Below are positions 44,244 through 51,652 of a DNA stretch of 64,000 nucleotides, in pieces (positions within the stretch are counted from its first letter, which is position 1; each line of letters starts with the position of its first letter). Both the position numbers and the translations under genes were made by a program. The stretch covers positions 248,001 to 312,000 of the forward strand of contig NZ_WHNQ01000002.1 in the NCBI RefSeq assembly GCF_009362785.1, in the 5' to 3' direction. Under the pieces are notes generated by a model, which saw nothing but the letters and a program-made list of their open reading frames with translations, searched no databases and had not been told where the DNA came from. Source of the stretch: Paraburkholderia atlantica. GTDB lineage: Bacteria > Pseudomonadota > Gammaproteobacteria > Burkholderiales > Burkholderiaceae.

Positions 44244-44483
44244 TTACGACGCCTCGGCGAGCGGCGTCGCCGTCGCGGCAGGCATCGGTTTGGCCGGCAA
44301 TGCCGACGCCGTGTCGATCATGCCGTATGACACCGCGCGGGCGAGTTCGGCGGTCAGATGGTTGGCGTCGAGCGGCATCTGCGAGGCGCGCGAAGAGGTT
44401 TGACCGTTGACGTGCAGATAGGCGAGCACCGCGAGCGATGCAACGATGGCCAAAGGCCAGTACACAGATATTGTCTTTTTCAT
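44244..44483 (-). CDS. Small single-span protein of unknown function
   Basis: A 79-residue protein beginning MKKTISVYWPLAIVASLAVL: a signal anchor or signal peptide followed by a short hydrophilic region (HVNGQTSSRASQMPLDANHL). The ATG has GGAAAA ten bases upstream. It is in the same frame as longer antisense-type open frames that are not coding. I do not recognise it. Confidence 0.6.
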   Translation of the reverse strand: MKKTISVYWPLAIVASLAVLAYLHVNGQTSSRASQMPLDANHLTAELARAVSYGMIDTASALPAKPMPAATATPLAEAS

Positions 44484-44756
44484 GATGTGTTTTCCAATTA
44501 GGGGCGCATGAGCTTGTGGCGCACTATGCCCAGTCGAAATCCTATAGGAATTCACAATCAGGAAAAACCCGCGCGCGCGAGATAGATCGTTGCTCGAAAT
44601 GGAACAGTCAATTGACGGCTCTTTCGGGAACATGGGCAGCCGCTGGCACGAAAAAGAAGACCTTACAAACTCATACAAAAGCGGCGCGACGGAAAGCGAT
44701 AATGATGGTCTTATTCTTATACCTACATTTCTTTGCACTGCAACTGGTCCTACAAA

Positions 44757-45251
44757 ATGAAACGCATTGCACCTCTCGCTGGCCTCGTGGCCGCCGCGCT
44801 GCTCGGCGGCTGCGCGGTCTATCCGGACGGCACGCCGATGTACGGCAACGGCTACGGCGCCTATAGCGGCTATGACGGTTACGCGCCCGGCGCCGCGGTC
44901 GTGCCGCAAACCAATGTGTATCTCGGCTACAGCGATTACGGTCCGGGGCGCTACTACGGCCCGCCGCCGGGCTACGGCTATCGCGGTCATCCGGGCGACA
45001 ACGACTGGCGTCACGGCAATCACGGCAACGATCGTGGCAATAACGGCGGCGGCGCGGGGCAACCGCACGGCGGCCCGCCGCCGCAGGGCGCAGCGGGCGG
45101 TCCGCGCGGGCCTAGCGGCGCCAATGGCGGCCCGCCCCCCGGCGCAGGCGGGCCGCCTCCCGCGCAGCCGCAAGCAGGCAATGGCGGACGAGGCACCGAC
45201 TGGGTGAGAAACGCGCCCGCCCGTCGCGCAGGGCAACCGACGGAACATTGA
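44757..45251 (+). CDS. Gly/Pro/Asn-rich lipoprotein
   Basis: A 164-residue precursor with signal peptide and lipobox LLGGC (MKRIAPLAGLVAAALLGGC). The mature protein is Tyr/Gly-rich (YGNGYGAYSGYDGYAPG) then Gly/Pro-rich with Asn/His repeats, and looks disordered. The family is not recognised. It lies in an AT-richer patch next to the small membrane protein, divergent from it, and converges on lutB. Its composition suggests a surface-exposed spacer rather than an enzyme. Confidence 0.7.
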   Translation: MKRIAPLAGLVAAALLGGCAVYPDGTPMYGNGYGAYSGYDGYAPGAAVVPQTNVYLGYSDYGPGRYYGPPPGYGYRGHPGDNDWRHGNHGNDRGNNGGGAGQPHGGPPPQGAAGGPRGPSGANGGPPPGAGGPPPAQPQAGNGGRGTDWVRNAPARRAGQPTEH

Positions 45252-45341
45252 GGACCGTCCGGCGTTGAGCTAGGCCCGCCCGCGCCCATGGTGACGGCTG
45301 CGCGAGCGAGCAGCTGTCAAACCACTCCCACTGCCGCCCGG

Positions 45342-46757
45342 TCAGCCGATATGGCTGCGTTGTGCGGCATACAGCTCCCGGAACGTACGACCCACCGGCG
45401 CCGGCATGTCGCGCGTATCGGTCCACCCCGCGCCGCCGAGCGGCAGTTTTGCGATCGACCGATTGCGCCCGCCCATGCGCTCCAGCACTCGCACGGCGAG
45501 TTTCGTAACGAGCGCATAGGCATCGGGATGCAGCGCGAGCCAACCCCACAGGGCCAACCCGGCGCGCTCCCTCCACGGCCGCAGGTGTCGCTCCGTCTGC
45601 TTTTCGCGCAGCTTGCGTAACAGATCGGACAACGGGATTCCGACCGGGCACACGCTATTGCATTCGCCGCACAAAGTTGCTGCTTGTGGCAAATCGAGCG
45701 CCTTGTCGATACCGACATAGCTCGGCGTCAGCACCGAGCCCATCGGCCCCGGATACACCCACCCATACGCATGGCCGCCGACCTTCTGATACACCGGGCA
45801 ATGATTCATACACGCGCCGCAGCGGATGCAGCGAAGCATCTCCTGAAAGTCGCCGCCGATCAGCCCAGTGCGGCCACCGTCGACGAGCACCACGTACATA
45901 TGCTCCGGCCCGTCCTGATCGCCCCCGCCGCGCGGCCCGGTCAGCATCGAAAAATAGTTCGAGGTAGCCTGGCCGGTTGCTGAACGCGGCAGCAGGCGCA
46001 TCGCGGTCGCGAGATCCTCGAGCGTCGGCAGCACCTTCTCGATGCCGGTGACAGCGACGTGCACGCGCGGCATCACCGTGCACATGCCTTCGTTGCCCTC
46101 GTTGGTCACGACCGCCACCGAGCCCGTTTCCGCGATGACGAAATTGCCGCCCGTCACGCCCATGTCCGCACTCAGAAAATGCGGCCGCAGCATCTCGCGC
46201 GCCTCGCGTGTCATGTCGGGAATCTCGGTGAGCCGCGGCCGGCCGTGGGTCTTCGCGAACAGATCGGCGATCTCGTCCTTATCCTTGTGAACCACCGGCG
46301 CGATGATGTGGCTCGGCGGCTCGTTGTCGTTGATCTGCAGGATGTATTCGCCGAGATCGGTTTCGATCGACTGCACGCCCATCTGCCCCAGCACCTCGTT
46401 CAGGCGCATTTCCTCGGTGACCATCGACTTGGTCTTGATCACCTTCTTCACGTCGTGCTTGCGCGCGATGTCGCCAACGAGCCGCGCAGCCTCCTGCGTC
46501 GTTTCAGCGAACAGCACCGTCACGCCGCGCCGGGTCGCCTCGCGCTCGAAGGTTTCGAGCCACACGTCGAGATTTTCGAGCGCACGATTCCGCCGCTCCT
46601 TGAGCGCCGCACGGGTCGCGGGAAAGTCGATCGCGGTGATCGCGCTCGCGCGCGCCGATACGAACTTCGTTGACAGCTTGGTCAGGTTCTGTTGCAGGCG
46701 CTGGTCGGCAAGTTTCTGCCCGGCGCGAGCCTTGAACTGCATCGATTGGACTTGCAT
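45342..46757 (-). CDS. lutB: Lactate utilisation iron-sulfur protein LutB
   Basis: Part of the LutABC L-lactate oxidase system that feeds electrons from lactate into the quinone pool. The 471-residue protein has a LUD domain (about 70-290, ETTQEAARLVGDIARKH) and a C-terminal 2[4Fe-4S] ferredoxin region: CIRCGACMNHCPVYQKVGGH and LCGECNSVCPVGIPLSDLL. The start is ATG 46757 (MQVQSMQFKARAGQ). lutA is 111 bases upstream. No lutC is seen downstream. Confidence 0.93.
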   Translation of the reverse strand: MQVQSMQFKARAGQKLADQRLQQNLTKLSTKFVSARASAITAIDFPATRAALKERRNRALENLDVWLETFEREATRRGVTVLFAETTQEAARLVGDIARKHDVKKVIKTKSMVTEEMRLNEVLGQMGVQSIETDLGEYILQINDNEPPSHIIAPVVHKDKDEIADLFAKTHGRPRLTEIPDMTREAREMLRPHFLSADMGVTGGNFVIAETGSVAVVTNEGNEGMCTVMPRVHVAVTGIEKVLPTLEDLATAMRLLPRSATGQATSNYFSMLTGPRGGGDQDGPEHMYVVLVDGGRTGLIGGDFQEMLRCIRCGACMNHCPVYQKVGGHAYGWVYPGPMGSVLTPSYVGIDKALDLPQAATLCGECNSVCPVGIPLSDLLRKLREKQTERHLRPWRERAGLALWGWLALHPDAYALVTKLAVRVLERMGGRNRSIAKLPLGGAGWTDTRDMPAPVGRTFRELYAAQRSHIG

Positions 46758-46868
46758 GGCGGCCCTGATGAGATCGGATTGAAACGCGCGCCCTATCCGC
46801 GCGCGACGCAATGCGTGACAGACGAAAGAAACGTGACGCGAACAATGACCGTGTTCGCCGCACTGGAA

Positions 46869-47591
46869 TTACACGTCGCCGGCCAGCACCTGCGCGATAT
46901 GCAGCACGCGCGTCGTGGAGTCGCCTTGGCGGCGCAGCCGCCCTTCGATATTCAACATGCAGCCGAGGTCGCCGAGGACGACCGTACCGGCACCGCTCGC
47001 GGCGATGTTGGCGCACTTTTCGTCGACGATCGCGGTCGAGATATCGCCGTACTTGACCGCGAAGGTGCCGCCGAAGCCGCAGCAATGCTCGCAGTCCTTC
47101 ATTTCGGTGACCGCGACGCCGACCTGCGCGAGCAGTTCGCGCGGCTGCGCCTTGACGCCCAGTTCCCGCAGGCCCGAACAGGAGTCGTGATAGGTCACCT
47201 GTCCCGCGAACTCGCCCGGTTGCAACTGCACCTTCGCGACGTTGACGAGGAACTCCGTCAGTTCGAACACCTTGCCGCGCAGGCGGCCGAAACGGTTCAT
47301 CAGTTCAGGATCGTCGCGAAACAGGTCGCCGTAGTGCGCGCGGATCATGCCGCCGCATGAGCCCGACGGCACCACCACATAGTCGAACTGTTCGAACTCG
47401 CGCAGCGTTTTCTCGGCGAGTTCGCGCGCGAGCCGGCGGTCTCCGGAGTTGTACGCGGGTTGCCCGCAACACGTTTGGGCGGGTGGCACCACAACCTCGA
47501 AACCGGCGCCTTCAATCAGCTTGATGACCGAAAAACCGATTTCGGGACGCATCAGGTCGATCAGGCACGTGACGAACAATCCGACTCGCAT
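46869..47591 (-). CDS. lutA: Lactate utilisation protein LutA (CCG-domain)
   Basis: The 240-residue protein has two CCG domains, visible as PAQTCCGQPAYNSGD and CEHCCGFGGTFAVKYGD, that bind Fe-S clusters and electron carriers as in heterodisulfide reductase subunit B. Start ATG 47591 (MRVGLFVTCLIDLMRPE) has AAGGAGGG upstream. It is the first gene of a two-gene lut unit, divergent from an IclR regulator. Confidence 0.94.
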   Translation of the reverse strand: MRVGLFVTCLIDLMRPEIGFSVIKLIEGAGFEVVVPPAQTCCGQPAYNSGDRRLARELAEKTLREFEQFDYVVVPSGSCGGMIRAHYGDLFRDDPELMNRFGRLRGKVFELTEFLVNVAKVQLQPGEFAGQVTYHDSCSGLRELGVKAQPRELLAQVGVAVTEMKDCEHCCGFGGTFAVKYGDISTAIVDEKCANIAASGAGTVVLGDLGCMLNIEGRLRRQGDSTTRVLHIAQVLAGDV

Positions 47592-47619
47592 GAGCCCTCC
47601 TTCCGGGGAAACGTCCCTG

Positions 47620-47649
47620 ATTATCCGCCGTTTGCCGGTGCAATACCAA
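47620..47649 (-). promoter_or_regulatory. Candidate lutAB promoter
   Basis: Minus-strand -35 TTGGTA (47644-47649), 18-base spacer and -10 GATAAT (47620-47625). The leader to lutA is about 22 bases. An 8-bp direct repeat GAAGCGCG (47687-47694 and 47699-47706) upstream may be part of an operator for the divergent IclR protein. Confidence 0.5.
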
Positions 47650-47771
47650 CGGCCGGAAGGCATAGGAAGCACGCCGCGTCCGATTGGAAGCGCGCCTCGA
47701 AGCGCGTTCGCTTTTTTCACAATACGAGATACAATCAGTTTTCGCTGTTTGACGCGTCCACCGATTCTCAT

Positions 47772-48605
47772 ATGAGCGATACGAACCCGGATCCCAAAAC
47801 CTCGATCCAGGTGATCGAACGCATGATGCGCCTGCTCGACGCACTGGCGGCACATAGCGACCCGGTCAGCCTGAAAGAACTGGCCCTCCGCACGGAGCTG
47901 CATCCATCCACCGCGCACCGCATCCTGAACGATATGGTGATGTGCCGGCTGGTCGACCGTTCGGACCCCGGCACCTACCGTCTCGGCATGCGCCTGCTCG
48001 AACTCGGCAATCTCGTCAAGGCGCGCCTGTCCGTGCGCGACGCGGCGCTCACGCCGATGCGCGAGCTGCACCGTCAGACCGGGCAGACCGTGAACCTGTC
48101 GGTGCGTCAGGGCGACGAAATCGTCTATATCGAACGCGCGTATTCGGAGCGCTCCGGCATGCAGGTGGTGCGGGCGATCGGCGGGCGCGCGCCGCTCCAT
48201 CTGACCTCGGTCGGCAAGCTGTTCCTCGCCGCCGACGAAGCCACCCGCGTGCGTGCCTATGCCACCCGCACCGGTCTGTCGGGCCACACGCAGAACAGCA
48301 TCACCGACCTCGCGAAACTCGAGCGCGAGCTGTCGCATGTGCGCCAGCAGGCCTGCGCGCGCGACAACGAGGAACTGGAGTTGGGCGTGCGCTGCATCGC
48401 CGCCGGCATCTACGACGATACGGGCAAGCTGGTCGCGGGGCTGTCGCTGTCGGCGCCGGCCGATCGTTTGCAGGATTCGTGGCTCGGGCAGTTGAGCCAG
48501 ACCGCGTTGATGATTTCGGAGTCGCTAGGCTATCGGCCGCAGGCGCAGCAGGATCATTCGCACGGCTCTCATGGGTCGCACAGTTCGCACGGCCAGCATT
48601 CGTAG
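47772..48605 (+). CDS. IclR-family transcriptional regulator
   Basis: A 277-residue regulator: winged HTH (about 15-75, SLKELALRTELHPSTAHRIL) and IclR ligand-binding domain (about 90-255, AIGGRAPLHLTSVGKLFLAA). The C-terminus ends in a His/Ser/Gly-rich tail (DHSHGSHGSHSSHGQHS) that is unusual for the family. It is divergent from lutAB, so a role in lactate or related carbon source regulation is likely but not proven. TACAAT at 47730-47735 is a plausible -10. Confidence 0.92.
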   Translation: MSDTNPDPKTSIQVIERMMRLLDALAAHSDPVSLKELALRTELHPSTAHRILNDMVMCRLVDRSDPGTYRLGMRLLELGNLVKARLSVRDAALTPMRELHRQTGQTVNLSVRQGDEIVYIERAYSERSGMQVVRAIGGRAPLHLTSVGKLFLAADEATRVRAYATRTGLSGHTQNSITDLAKLERELSHVRQQACARDNEELELGVRCIAAGIYDDTGKLVAGLSLSAPADRLQDSWLGQLSQTALMISESLGYRPQAQQDHSHGSHGSHSSHGQHS

Positions 48606-48672
48606 GTCGCACGTACAGCGGTCGCCTGGCCGCAGTTGTACTTCCGCTCGCGCCCCCGTCGACGCCAAACGA

Positions 48673-48700
48673 AAAAAGCCTCGCATCCGCGAGGCTTTTT
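48673..48700. terminator. Bidirectional terminator between iclR and pbpG genes
   Basis: AAAAAGCCTCGC, loop ATCC and GCGAGGCTTTTT. Both strands have T tracts. It serves convergent genes. Confidence 0.92.
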
Positions 48701-48757
48701 CTTTGCACGATAACTGCAGCCGGCCCGAATCCCGTCGGCTGACTAATCGTTCCCGCT

Positions 48758-49972
48758 TCAGGTACCCGGACCGCCAGCATCTGCGCTCGTGATACGCGGC
48801 TGGTCGCCGCCGTTGTCGATCCATGTACGCAGACGCGTCGCATCCGCAAAACGCGAGTACTTGCCCGACGAATCGAGCAGCACCAGGATCATCGGCCGGC
48901 CGTGGATGGTCGCCTGCATCACGAGACACTCGCCCGCTTCGTTGATGAAGCCGGTCTTCTGCAGACCGATGTCCCACGTCGGGTTGCGCACCAGCGCGTT
49001 CGTGCTGTTGTACGCGAGCGTGCGCTTGCCGGTGTACACCTCGTAGCTGTGATCGGTCGAGAACTTGCGGATCAGCGGATACTGATACGCCGCGTTGACC
49101 ATCTTCACGAGATCGCGCGCGCTCGACACGTTCATGCTCGTCAGACCGGTCGGGTTCTCGAAGTGCGTGTCGTTCATGCCGAGCTGCTTGGCCTTCGCGT
49201 TCATCGCCGCGAGAAACGCCGGACGGCCACCCGGGTAATACCGCGACAGCGCCGCGGCCGCGCGGTTTTCCGACGCCATCAGCGCGATGTGCAGCATGTC
49301 TTCACGCGACAGCACCGAGCCCACCGCCAAACGCGAACCGGTGTTCTTCTCGTAGTCGCGGTCTTCGTCGGTGACTTCGATCTGGTCGGTCATCGGCTCT
49401 TTCGAATCGAGCACTACCATCGCGGTCATCAGCTTGGTGATCGATGCGATCGGTACCACGGCACGCGAGTTCTTGTCGAACAGCGTCTCGCCGCTGTTCT
49501 GGTCGATCACGTAGGCGACGCTCGAGCGCAGCATCAGCGCGTCCGGCGTCTCGTGCAAACCAAAGGCCTGGCCGACGCTCGGCTGGCGCGGCTCGTACGC
49601 CACGCGTCGCATCACCGAATGGTGCCGGCCGTTCGCCGCGAACGTCACGCGCTTGCGTCTGACGCTGGCGCGCGGCGCATCATCATCCGCGGCAGCGGCT
49701 TTCACGGCCTCGCCCTTGCCGGCTTTCGCTGCCTCAGCCTTGCCGGCTTTCGCCGCACGGCTCGACACCTTTTCGGTGGCGGCCGCTTGCGCCGGCTTTT
49801 TGGCGGTTTTTGCGTGTTTGGAAGTTTTTGCGGGTGCAGCAGACGTAGCTGCAAAAGTGCTGACAGGCGTAGCGAACGCCGCTGCGACGGCCAGCGAGAC
49901 GGCCACCGACAGAGCGGTGCTGCGCGCCGCGCCGTGGAGCACTTTTAGCGACGAAAACATGTCGGTTTTCAT
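48758..49972 (-). CDS. pbpG: D-alanyl-D-alanine endopeptidase (PbpG/PBP7-like)
   Basis: Low-molecular-weight penicillin-binding protein that cuts peptide cross-links in murein. The precursor is 404 residues from ATG 49972. A signal peptide (TALSVAVSLAVAAAFATPV) is followed by a Lys/Ala-rich spacer of about 80 residues, then a serine peptidase core: SITK (SxxK), SENRAAA (SxN) and KTG in LQKTGFINEAGE. An upstream in-frame TTG (50008) is possible. The Lys-rich spacer is longer than usual. Confidence 0.9.
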   Translation of the reverse strand: MKTDMFSSLKVLHGAARSTALSVAVSLAVAAAFATPVSTFAATSAAPAKTSKHAKTAKKPAQAAATEKVSSRAAKAGKAEAAKAGKGEAVKAAAADDDAPRASVRRKRVTFAANGRHHSVMRRVAYEPRQPSVGQAFGLHETPDALMLRSSVAYVIDQNSGETLFDKNSRAVVPIASITKLMTAMVVLDSKEPMTDQIEVTDEDRDYEKNTGSRLAVGSVLSREDMLHIALMASENRAAAALSRYYPGGRPAFLAAMNAKAKQLGMNDTHFENPTGLTSMNVSSARDLVKMVNAAYQYPLIRKFSTDHSYEVYTGKRTLAYNSTNALVRNPTWDIGLQKTGFINEAGECLVMQATIHGRPMILVLLDSSGKYSRFADATRLRTWIDNGGDQPRITSADAGGPGT

Positions 49973-50752
49973 GGGTGTTCGATAGGGAGCGGCGAGAGGT
50001 TTCCGCAAGTGTAGTAAAGCAACGAAAAATTAGCAATTTGAAGCACTTATACGCGGTCCTTAAACCGGCTTGTCAGCTCCGATCGCAAAAACACAAATAA
50101 GTGCCGCACCTCGATCAAAAAAAACGATCGTCGCCAGCAAGCCTCGCCATTGCTGCCGCCCAGCCCAACCGAGCAGATCCTTGCAGGATAACGGCAATTT
50201 TGAGAAAACCTTGATCCGGGGAAATACTGTCAGAGCATCGGCGGAGATTACTGCGCCGCGCCATGAAGGCGTTGCGAGCGTGCGAAAAACTTTTAAGTGT
50301 CTGACGAAGTCGCTAACGCGCGTTCGACCACCTTCGTTCCTTAACGTTCCTTGTCATCGTCTGGTTTACATCGAATTGATGATGAGCGGTTTTTCAGGGG
50401 CGAATCGCTGCGATGCTACCCCTCTCGGGCCCACATAAAGGCTTCGACGGGGAAAAATAATTTCCGGACCGCCTCCCGAGAAGGACGTTCATCTCGCACC
50501 AGCGAGGTGCAGCGGCCCAATCGTTCCGCGTCATATTAATGACATGCCTACTGCATAAGCTCTTGTTTTATCGGCATTTTCTTAACATTGTGCGACGCAC
50601 AAAAAATGCTTGACATTCTTTGCGACCATCCTAAAATGGGAACCATTGCTGCGATGCACAATACATCGCGGTCCAGGCGGACGATCAATCGGCGTCTTGC
50701 CACCCACCCAATGCGGTCCGCACAGACCGGCCGCGATCCAGGAGCGTAAACC
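49973..50752. other. Long AT-richer intergenic region upstream of the phasin gene
   Basis: About 780 bases between divergent genes, the largest noncoding stretch here, with visibly lower GC than its surroundings. Its right end has the phasin promoter. It contains a tandem 10-bp direct repeat (CGTTCCTTAA/CGTTCCTTGT, 50335-50354) and a small palindrome (GTCAT-ATTA-ATGAC, 50530-50543). No convincing gene was found; short open frames have no recognisable protein signature. Regulatory DNA or a small RNA gene is possible. Confidence 0.55.
50610..50637 (+). promoter_or_regulatory. Phasin promoter
   Basis: Consensus -35 TTGACA (50610-50615), 16-base spacer, -10 TAAAAT (50632-50637). Transcription would begin near 50644, leaving a leader of about 109 bases. 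GCACAAAAAATG upstream (50597-50608) and GCACAATACATC inside the leader resemble but do not match the Ralstonia PhaR motif. Confidence 0.75.
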
Positions 50753-51328
50753 ATGACTCTGCTGACCCCTGAGCAATTCGCCGCAGCCCAGAAAGCCAAC
50801 TTCGAAACCCTGTTCGGCCTGACGACCAAAGCATTTGAAGGCGTCGAAAAGCTGGTTGAGCTGAACCTGCAAGTTGTGAAGTCGACGCTCGCCGAAAGCC
50901 AGGAAAATGCCCAACGCGCGCTGTCCGTGAAGGACGCACAGGAACTGCTGGCACTGCAAGCAAGCCTCGCGCAGCCGGTGGCTGAAAAGGCGCTGTCGTA
51001 TGGCCGCCACGTGTACGAAATCGTTTCGGCAACGCAAGGTGAATTCACCCGCGTCGCGGAAGCGCAATTCGAAGAGCAAAACCGCAAGGTTCAAGCGCTC
51101 GTCGAAAACGTCGCCAAGAACGCACCGGCTGGTTCGGAAACCGCTGTCGCCGTGATGAAGTCGGCTATCACCGCCGCCAACACCACGTACGAAACGGTCC
51201 ACAAGGCAACCCGTCAGGCTGTCGAAATCGCCGAAAGCAACTTCAATGCAGCCGCAACGGCCGCTTCGAAGGCAGCTTCGCAAGCCGCTGCGCAAGCATC
51301 GCGCGCTGCCGCCAAGAAGGCAGTCTAA
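50753..51328 (+). CDS. phaP: Phasin family protein
   Basis: A 191-residue granule-associated protein that coats polyhydroxyalkanoate granules. The family sequence is seen as [40 protein letters not shown] and AQSLLAL-type helices, with an Ala-rich C-terminal tail ([19 protein letters not shown]). The ATG has AGGAG eight bases upstream. It is monocistronic with a strong promoter and a structured 3' region; codon use looks biased toward frequent codons, as expected for a highly expressed gene. Confidence 0.95.
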   Translation: MTLLTPEQFAAAQKANFETLFGLTTKAFEGVEKLVELNLQVVKSTLAESQENAQRALSVKDAQELLALQASLAQPVAEKALSYGRHVYEIVSATQGEFTRVAEAQFEEQNRKVQALVENVAKNAPAGSETAVAVMKSAITAANTTYETVHKATRQAVEIAESNFNAAATAASKAASQAAAQASRAAAKKAV

Positions 51329-51343
51329 GCTTCACGCATCAAC

Positions 51344-51368
51344 ACGCCAGGCGTTAAACACCTGGCGT
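51344..51368 (+). repeat. Hairpin 1 after phasin
   Basis: ACGCCAGG, nine-base loop, CCTGGCGT; perfect 8-bp stem 15 bases after the stop codon. It has no T run. Confidence 0.6.
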
Positions 51369-51470
51369 CGTCGTCTTTCACGCCGGCCCAGCCTACGCGC
51401 TGCGCCGGCGTTATCGCAAGCAACAGCGTCGTGCCGTTGCCGCTTATACGGTTTGATGGGCCGAACGCTC

Positions 51471-51493
51471 CGATACGTTGCAATGACGTATCG
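51471..51493 (+). repeat. Hairpin 2 after phasin
   Basis: CGATACGT, seven-base loop, ACGTATCG; perfect 8-bp stem five bases before the terminator. Confidence 0.6.
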
Positions 51494-51497
51494 TTTG

Positions 51498-51523
51498 CCC
51501 GGCCGCCAAGCCGGGATTTTTTT
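51498..51523 (+). terminator. Rho-independent terminator of the phasin transcript
   Basis: CCCGGC, loop CGCCAA, GCCGGG, then A and seven T residues. Confidence 0.88.
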
Positions 51524-51551
51524 GCCCGCCTACCGGCCGCCACGAAAACAG

Positions 51552-51586
51552 AAACGGCGCGCTCCGACATGGAGCGCGCCGTTTTT
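51552..51586. terminator. Bidirectional terminator between phasin and lpdA
   Basis: AAACGGCGCGCTCC, loop GACAT, GGAGCGCGCCGTTT: 14-bp perfect stem with T runs on both sides. On the minus strand it ends the PDH operon after lpdA. Confidence 0.9.
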
Positions 51587-51652
51587 CTTTGCGGTACGGC
51601 TCGACCCGCTTCGCCGGGCCCGCATGTCGCCACGCAGGCCCCGCGCACCGTC

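Larger units (their letters stand above)
51329..51652 (+). other. Structured 3' region of the phasin transcript
   Basis: 324 bases between phasin and lpdA, with four hairpins in order: 51344-51368, 51471-51493, 51498-51523 (terminator) and 51552-51586 (bidirectional terminator). No open frame of note was seen. The phasin mRNA would have an untranslated tail of about 195 bases. Confidence 0.6.

Noticed and set aside
44516..44866. 116-codon open frame before the Gly/Pro-rich lipoprotein
   Set aside because: It overlaps the lipoprotein signal peptide in another frame and has no Shine-Dalgarno; the lipoprotein reading is much better supported.
50070..50438. 122-codon open frame upstream of phasin
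   Set aside because: No domain, no ribosome site, and amino acid composition unlike neighbouring genes. Left as noncoding.
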